Below are positions 58,101-64,000 of a stretch of DNA of 64,000 nucleotides, in pieces. Below the pieces are notes generated by a model. That model was not told where the DNA came from and searched no databases. It was given only the letters and a program-made list of their open reading frames with translations. The stretch comes from Paulownia fortunei (lineage: Eukaryota; Streptophyta; Magnoliopsida; Lamiales; Paulowniaceae), in the NCBI GenBank assembly GCA_019321725.1, contig CM033114.1, positions 21,832,216 to 21,896,215 on the forward strand, read 5' to 3'. Positions within the stretch are counted from its first letter, which is position 1, and each line of letters begins with the position of its first letter. The translations under genes and the position numbers were made by a program.

Positions 58101-61100
58101 TAATTATCAGCAATATATATATTATTACTTCAGTTGCGGGCTGGTTCCAAGAGAGGAATTTACAGAATATTTCGTTGGTGGCACCAACTTGTAGAACAAG
58201 TCTTGCAATTATCTTATATGAAAACAAAAGATATTTATTTCTCCCAAGAGCATCTAAATATACATAAATGGATACTGCAGTGGAAAGATGAGAAAGAGAA
58301 CCTTAGGTATGCGTTTTTTAGATATAAAAAATCACCAATTTATCTCACAACAACAATATTATATGCACCTCTCCAAAAATGAAGATTAAATTGATAGTTG
58401 AGGCATGCAGGTCATTGTTACTGTTGGATGAATTCTATGCATAGTCAGAACCCAATATATTTTAATTTTGTAAAGCTTGAGTAACTCAGATTGACTGCAC
58501 CTGGCACACGGGAAACAAAAACAAAGAACTAAACAAATAAATAATGATACAGTATAAAGGAAAACAGATTATTAATCAGTAAGTACCAATCATCATTTGA
58601 ACCCTGAGGCGTTGAATAAAGTGCGCCAGCATTTTTCCAGCTTTCCAACAATTTCTTGTTGTTAGGATGCTGAGCAGGACCACCAGTTACTCGGCTCTGG
58701 TGTAGAATAACAAGAGGCAATTTCTTTGATCGGCTGATTTGACGCAATTGATTCACAACTCTCGTGATCTTTGAACAGAAGGATTGATATGAGTCGTTTG
58801 TATGCGCATAATTATTCAAGACTACACAAAGATACATCTTATAACCTTTTGTCTCTTAGTTCATCGCATTCTTCCCCAGAGGAAAAATGCAGAGGGAGTC
58901 AAATTTCATTTTTACCTGAGAGAAACTGAAAGTATGTTGATTAGCAAGACCCAAATTTGCACCATCAACTACAGCATCAAATGGACCATGCCGTTGAAGC
59001 CACTCCTGAACCAGCACCTTTAGCATCAGACTCACAAGTCTTATTATTAAACTAAATGCCTGAAGCATGAAAGAAGTATTGCGCGTTTGCCGTGACAATA
59101 ACACATTGTTAGACTAAATTCATGAAAACATCAGGTCCTACGCACGACATCTTATTTCAGTTAATTCTTTTTAAAATAATAAAGCAGCCTCGCATGATTA
59201 TGACATCAATATCGTTAGCTATGTGCAGTGCCATCTAACAATGACAAGTCTTTCTCTGTTTGCTTAATATACTTGGCACCATGCTGAGGAAACTTGCAAA
59301 CTTGTTAACAAGCAAAAGCACAGCAGTCATGAGAACATGTGGCACTTCAGCAGACCCAGAGAATCAAAATCTAATCCAAAGTTGGGAAAAGAGAATGTTT
59401 GGCTGCAAGTCCCCAAATATATTATCTTGAGGGTATTCCAGTTAATCTAACTATACTTGATGTCACAAGAAGAAAAATTATATGATCGATCCAATAAACT
59501 CGTTAAAATGCATGTCATGTGAAATTGTCAACAATAGAACAACATCTAGCATACATGTGCATTTCCAAGAAGCAGTAGACAGATTCAATTAACTTGGGGG
59601 GGATGGGGGTTTAATAACCCCGTCGAACTGTCCTAAGCTTCATATTATATATCTCACCATTTTATCATCATACTTTAGCCTTCTATTTGGGTAACATGGA
59701 TTGCAAAGAAACTGAAGGAGTAGAGACTCCCCCTTGTTTTGCCAAAAATTAGATCCACTCCTTATAAATATCAGCCCATCTCTGCATGGATTTTTCCGTC
59801 ATAACTTCGTTTTACATTTATTGAGCACAATCTCATTAGTTTCATTGCAAAAGGTGAATTTTTAAGCTACAAGCAATTCTATTTCTAAAATACATATCTA
59901 AGTACATACATGCAGTTGCGCACACGCGTGCAGATTTTGGGGAAGTGGTGGTATACTTACTTTTACCATCAAGTGGGCATAACCTATGTACCTGTTGTGA
60001 AAGGAGAATTTTTGACAATTTAATAAACAATTTAGAATAACACATCACTGCAAATAACACTTAAAAACACAGAAACAGTGTATTCAAATGAACAGCTGCA
60101 ACCGTTTGGACTGGTTCCTGGATTCTGACAACTATCACAAAATCTACGATAATGCTGATATCATCTATAAAATATATGTCAACTAACTTTTTTCTAAAAA
60201 TTGAATGAGAAGTACCCCAATATATAAAATTTAAAGGCTAAAACCAACCAGATAAGATAAATTATACAAGATTAAGCTAGAGAAAAAACTAATTGTTCTA
60301 CATGCATAAAGCAGATACACAGAGGATATTCACAGAAGAAATAAGAAACCAACTCAATACCTGAAATTTTGCAAAGTTGGTTCTTGCTTCTTTCTGACAG
60401 GCCAATTTAGCCAGGGACTTCGCGAAATTCTCCGTCTCCTCTGGATCAATATCAATACAAACAAGCTTCTCCCCGCACGACTGGCATACCCCCGTCTCGT
60501 CCATCCTGGTCCTCACCACTCTCCAATTCCCCTTCCCCAGCCATCCTTGACCGTGCCATCCACCCCCTCCCTCCAAAACCCCTTTCTTCACCTTCCCCAC
60601 ATCCCATTTCTCAGCCCCAACTTCAGCAGCCCTCCTTGACCTAAACCAGTCCTCCATTGTAGCTGCAGTCTCCTCCGACACCTGCCTCACTGTTGTTCTC
60701 AACCTATGCATCATTTCATACACTTTCCCCTCTCTCTTGACTTCAGAACTAACTTTCATGAGTGCAGAAAGCTCAGTCTCTTCAGCGAAGACCCCAGTGT
60801 CCATCATATGTGAATCCACCTCATAGGCCGCATCAGCCATCCCCTTCTTACAAAACCCAAACAATGCTGGCCCATACGACCTCAACTTCGGATCGATTCC
60901 ATGATCCTTCATTTGCTTAACTAAATTAAAAGCCAATTGTGGATCCTTTTTTGCGGCTGCCAACCTCGAAACATTTGTGAATGTCGCCTCATTTGGCTCC
61001 ACCTTATCAATTCCCATTTGCTTAAAAATCTCAAATCCTTTATCCAACCTTACAAGATCCCCTCCATCCTCCTCGCTACCATCACTGTTTGGGGAACACA

Positions 61101-61596
61101 AATAAAGTAATACGTTGTAATGATGCACATTAAGCTGAACATTATTGGCCCTGGCCTCACTGTAAAGGCAAAGGGCCTCGGCCAAGTCACCGTTCTTTGA
61201 ACACAGATCGAGTTTCACACGGAGAATCATTTCCGGGGACTCCCGACGTGCTTTTTTCCTGGATATTCGAGTACCCAAATCTGTAGAGTTTTGGATGAGA
61301 GCTTCAGCGGAGGTGGTGGAAAAATGTGTTGCTTTTCTCGACATGGAAATGGTACTCTTGGGCTGGTTTTTGGCATTAAATACAATTGTCATCGAAGTAT
61401 AGTTGTGCCAGAGATAATTGAAGCGTTTAGAGTGGGAAAACTGTGCATTAGAGCTCTTGTAGAAGAGGGAAAGAAGAATTGAGGTTTTACGTGAGAAAGA
61501 CGCCACACGAAAGAGCATCCCTCCTGCAATGGTTAAATTTTGAAGACTGCAACTCGCTTTGAACGTATACTCCGGCAATGCACAGCACTTGTTCAC
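55118..61596 (-). CDS. PRORP1: PRORP1, proteinaceous RNase P
   Basis: Minus-strand exons 61596-60361, 59005-58916, 58768-58587, 57362-57242, 55396-55325 and 55219-55118 give 600 aa in frame. PRORP cleaves 5' leaders from precursor tRNAs without RNA; PRORP1 acts in mitochondria and plastids. After an organelle-targeting N-terminus come PPR repeats (about 115-330), e.g. ALCLYSEARANNVQLNVHHY and GFEIFKQMGIDKVEPNEATF. The NYN nuclease domain follows. Catalytic aspartates D426 (VVDGAN), D501, D502 (GSNDDW) and D520 (TNDEMRDH) are all present, as are zinc ligands C371, C374, H575 and C592. Each sits 27 residues after the position I recall for Arabidopsis PRORP1. M27 (MLFRVASFSRK, codon at 61518) is an alternative start and looks like a better presequence. 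Confidence 0.95.
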
Positions 61597-62000
61597 CAGA
61601 ATGACTACTCGAATTCAAGCAAAGTAAACATCATTTGCAATTATTTATTGATTTACAAAGCCTCTACTTACACATGAAAAACAATCTGCCTGAACATAGA
61701 TGCCCGGTATGCCCACCAGTTGTTCGCTGGATTCACTCTCTGAACTCCAGCAAGATCTGGCGACGGACAGAAGAGCCGTCTGCCCACCTTCTCTTGCCTA
61801 TTTCAAGCCTCCAAAATGGAGCAGCTGATTAAGGAAATTGCTGTTGGCGGACAACGTTGTCTGGACTTGGATGCTCGAAGTCGAACCCCAGTTAGTACAG
61901 CAAGTTTGCATAGCACATAAAACAAGGGGCCTTCTTCTTGTGGTCTTGTGGCTATGGTAAAATTAATTGGAAATATATTTAAAACCTCTGATAAAATATT
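61597..62000. other. PRORP1 5' region
   Basis: Sequence of higher GC content (about 61680-61950) upstream of PRORP1 probably holds its leader and promoter. It contains a 34-codon plus-strand frame (61816-61920) starting MEQLIKEIAVGGQRCLDLD; nothing supports it as a gene. Confidence 0.4.
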
Positions 62001-63700
62001 TTATCCAAAAATCCCCCCAAAATATTTAACTCTAGTCTTAAAAACCCAAACTAGCATATTTTGATAATTGTTCATATATTTAACAATTTTATGTGATTCT
62101 TATTCCCTAGGTTTCCTTTTATTTTATTTTTTATAAAAATTGTTAAAAATTTTGCACCGTCAATTGCTAGAGGTTTTCATATGTTATAAGTAGGGTTAAC
62201 TTTATTGGAAGCAATTTGTGGCACAAATATAGAGGCCAATACACACACATATTGTATGCATTATGAATAGTGAAGTTCTCACAATAAGGTGTTGATTTAG
62301 ATGATTTCAATTGTAAGCTGACATATAATGTAAAAAGTTCAATGAAATAACCGAATAATCATACCTATATTTATTTAATTATTAATCTTTATTATCAATT
62401 CTTAAATGAAAATTTTGAAAAATGGATTTTTCAATATAAATTCTATGAGAATTGTGTCTCTTTTTTTATATTCGATTCAGAGTGGAAGGGGTTGAAAATC
62501 AAATCTATCAATATAGTGAATTGTGTGAATTGAATATAGTAATTATCCAATGAAATGTGCAAAAAGGAATTCCAAAAGTCATATCCATTTACCATTTACA
62601 TCCCAAAAGAGAAAAAGAGAGCTTTTAGTGTATGTGACTTGTTTTGATGCTCCAACCAAATGCAATCACCAAACATCAAACACCTTTGCAAAAGTTCCCT
62701 TTTTTTTTTTCTTGGTTACAAAAGTTTATACCCTATTATCATTTGTACACCACAATTTTTTCCTTAATTTAATTTAACTAACATAAAACAAATATTTTAA
62801 TTTTTCAATTATTTTAAATGGAACGATTAATTATAATAACACTCTATTAAATATATAGATAATAAATTAAGTAAAATAGTCAATAACTAAATGTCAGATA
62901 GTATTTATTTATTTTTTTTGTAAAATCTTAAAAATGCATGATATTGAATCTTTGTCAAAAAAAATTTTTAATTCAGATTTGCGCGGCATTGTTTAGATTA
63001 ATTATGTGGGAGATCGACCTTTCCTATTGGTTCGACTTTTGAGTGAATTCGGTAAACAAGATTGTGAACACTTAGGTCAAACTTTCGCATAAGTTATTTC
63101 TTCATTTTGGACTCATACCTTAAACACGGAGAGACTCCCGAAAGGAGGGCTCAAGTCGAACTTTCGCAAAAATTATTTTCTCATTTTAGACTCACCTTAA
63201 ACAAGAACACAATACTCGAATTAACAAAAATAGACAATACTCGAATTAACAAAAATAGACAATGCTCTTACCACCAAATAATTTCGAACCCAAAATCTTC
63301 ACAGTTTTTCTCCTTTCACCATACACTGCAGCATGGCCTGGACACTCTTGTCAATTTTAAACTTATTGAAAAGGCAGCAATCCTTTTCATAATAGACCAA
63401 TTCAACCAAATTAGTCTTTTCAATATTTGAAGTGCAGTTTGGGACAGGATTTTGTTTTTATGACTTTGTGATTGACTCCAACTTGGGGTCAATATATTGT
63501 AGAATAATACTACTCCATAATAGAATTTCTTTTTTTTTTAATAACAAACCGACATTTTTATCAGATAATAGAAAAGAATTCATCAAGCACCACAATGCAA
63601 AATCTTGTGAATTGTTTCCTCACAAAGAAAGTCATATTGTCATTAATGGAACATTTTAGAACTTGACAGCAAAATAATTGGAAAAAGATGGGCTGTTATT
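62001..63700. other. AT-rich intergenic DNA
   Basis: No gene seen. A perfect 25 bp tandem repeat lies at 63211-63260 (AATACTCGAATTAAC start, twice). Nearby, the words CTTTCGCA and TTTTAGACTCA/TTTTGGACTCA are also duplicated at about 63083-63195. The rest is unremarkable. Confidence 0.55.
63211..63260. repeat. Perfect 25 bp tandem repeat
   Basis: AATACTCGAATTAAC plus ten further bases occurs twice in a row without a mismatch (63211-63235 and 63236-63260). It lies in non-coding DNA. Confidence 0.9.
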
Positions 63701-63756
63701 TTCAGGCTCTCTGCACACAGACAAACACGAGAGAATGTCAGTCCGTCCTCCGCACG

Positions 63757-63890
63757 CATATATATACACACGGATATATACAAATACAGAAGGACAAAGC
63801 GTGAGGTCAAGACATGACTTACGCAGAAGGTCCGTTTCAGACAAACACTTGCAGAAGATAGAGAGAGAAACAGAAAACAGAGAGAGAGGG
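63757..63890 (+). promoter_or_regulatory. Possible core promoter and GA-rich leader of a gene beyond the window
   Basis: CATATATATACAC at 63757-63769 looks like a TATA box. About 90 bp downstream is a GA-rich stretch (GATAGAGAGAGAAACAG and AGAGAGAGAGGGG), like many plant 5' leaders. No start codon with a convincing frame follows before 64000. The direction is a guess. Confidence 0.35.
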
Positions 63891-64000
63891 GTTAAAACCT
63901 TTGTAAGAGAAAAGAAGTTCTTTTACTTTTGATCCGTAGATTTGAGGTTGAGTCCAAAGAATTCTAACAACTCATATCATAGGAATTCACTAAATCTAGA

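Noticed and set aside
61816..61920. 34-codon plus-strand frame upstream of PRORP1
   Set aside because: Too short and without family resemblance; the region is more likely the divergent leader of PRORP1.
63678..63932. 84-codon frame at the right end
   Set aside because: Includes a TATA-like run and a GA-rich leader; composition is not coding.
1..64000. tRNA, rRNA, snoRNA or CRISPR features
   Set aside because: I looked for B-box-like GGTTCRANNC with a paired cloverleaf, rRNA blocks and regular spacer arrays and found none convincing. The only regular array is the tandem repeat in the minus-strand Gypsy element, whose units and fillers are both repeated.

Overview
This is nuclear DNA of a flowering plant, most likely a eudicot. 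The coding regions are split by many GT-AG introns, the intergenic DNA is very AT-rich, and Copia, Gypsy, hAT and MITE-type elements sit in introns and between genes. Every host gene I recognise is a plant family member, and most carry organelle-targeting N-termini. I could not fix the species. I saw no bacterial operon, CRISPR array, rRNA gene or convincing tRNA gene.

Host genes, left to right: (1) a LUC7-type U1 snRNP splicing factor (+, 13 coding exons, 1760-10320); (2) an intronless secreted DUF538 protein (+, 12002-12595); (3) VIPP1, the plastid ESCRT-III-like membrane-remodelling protein (+, 11 exons, 14949-23380); (4) an intronless TIC20-II-type inner-envelope protein (+, 24413-25057); (5) BCCP, the biotin carrier subunit of plastid acetyl-CoA carboxylase (-, 7 exons, 37531-26437), whose first intron has been expanded to 8.2 kb by a retrotransposon; (6) plastid thioredoxin f (+, 3 exons, 51306-53346); (7) PRORP1, protein-only RNase P (-, 6 exons, 61596-55118). 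The exon sets were assembled by hand from splice signals and codon phase, and all seven reading frames close without an internal stop. VIPP1, TIC20-II, BCCP, TRX f and PRORP1 all have predicted organelle-targeting N-termini. Plastid ACCase is a known redox-regulated thioredoxin target, so BCCP and TRX f are functionally related neighbours, but nothing here suggests co-regulation beyond proximity.

Transposons: a degenerate Gypsy element (29772-36617) lies in BCCP intron 1, in the orientation opposite to BCCP. Its own 5' LTR was split by a 1.6 kb solo LTR (30001-31608). Between BCCP and TRX f is a nest of elements: an antisense LTR-like block (about 38325-42701) interrupted by a deleted minus-strand Gypsy element (38433-41334) with an internal array of about 49 bp repeats, followed by a broken Copia element (42702 to about 48715). 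VIPP1 introns 9 and 10 hold a non-autonomous hAT element with an 8 bp target duplication and a 1.1 kb terminal-inverted-repeat element. A 48 bp hAT footprint-sized remnant lies at 38229-38276.

I found no clearly new multi-gene system. The points most worth a second look are the duplicated promoter block upstream of LUC7, the possible alternative 3' end of LUC7, the antisense ORF in the Gypsy element, the tandem array inside the minus-strand Gypsy element, and a GGGGT run in the TIC20 3' UTR that could form an RNA G-quadruplex.
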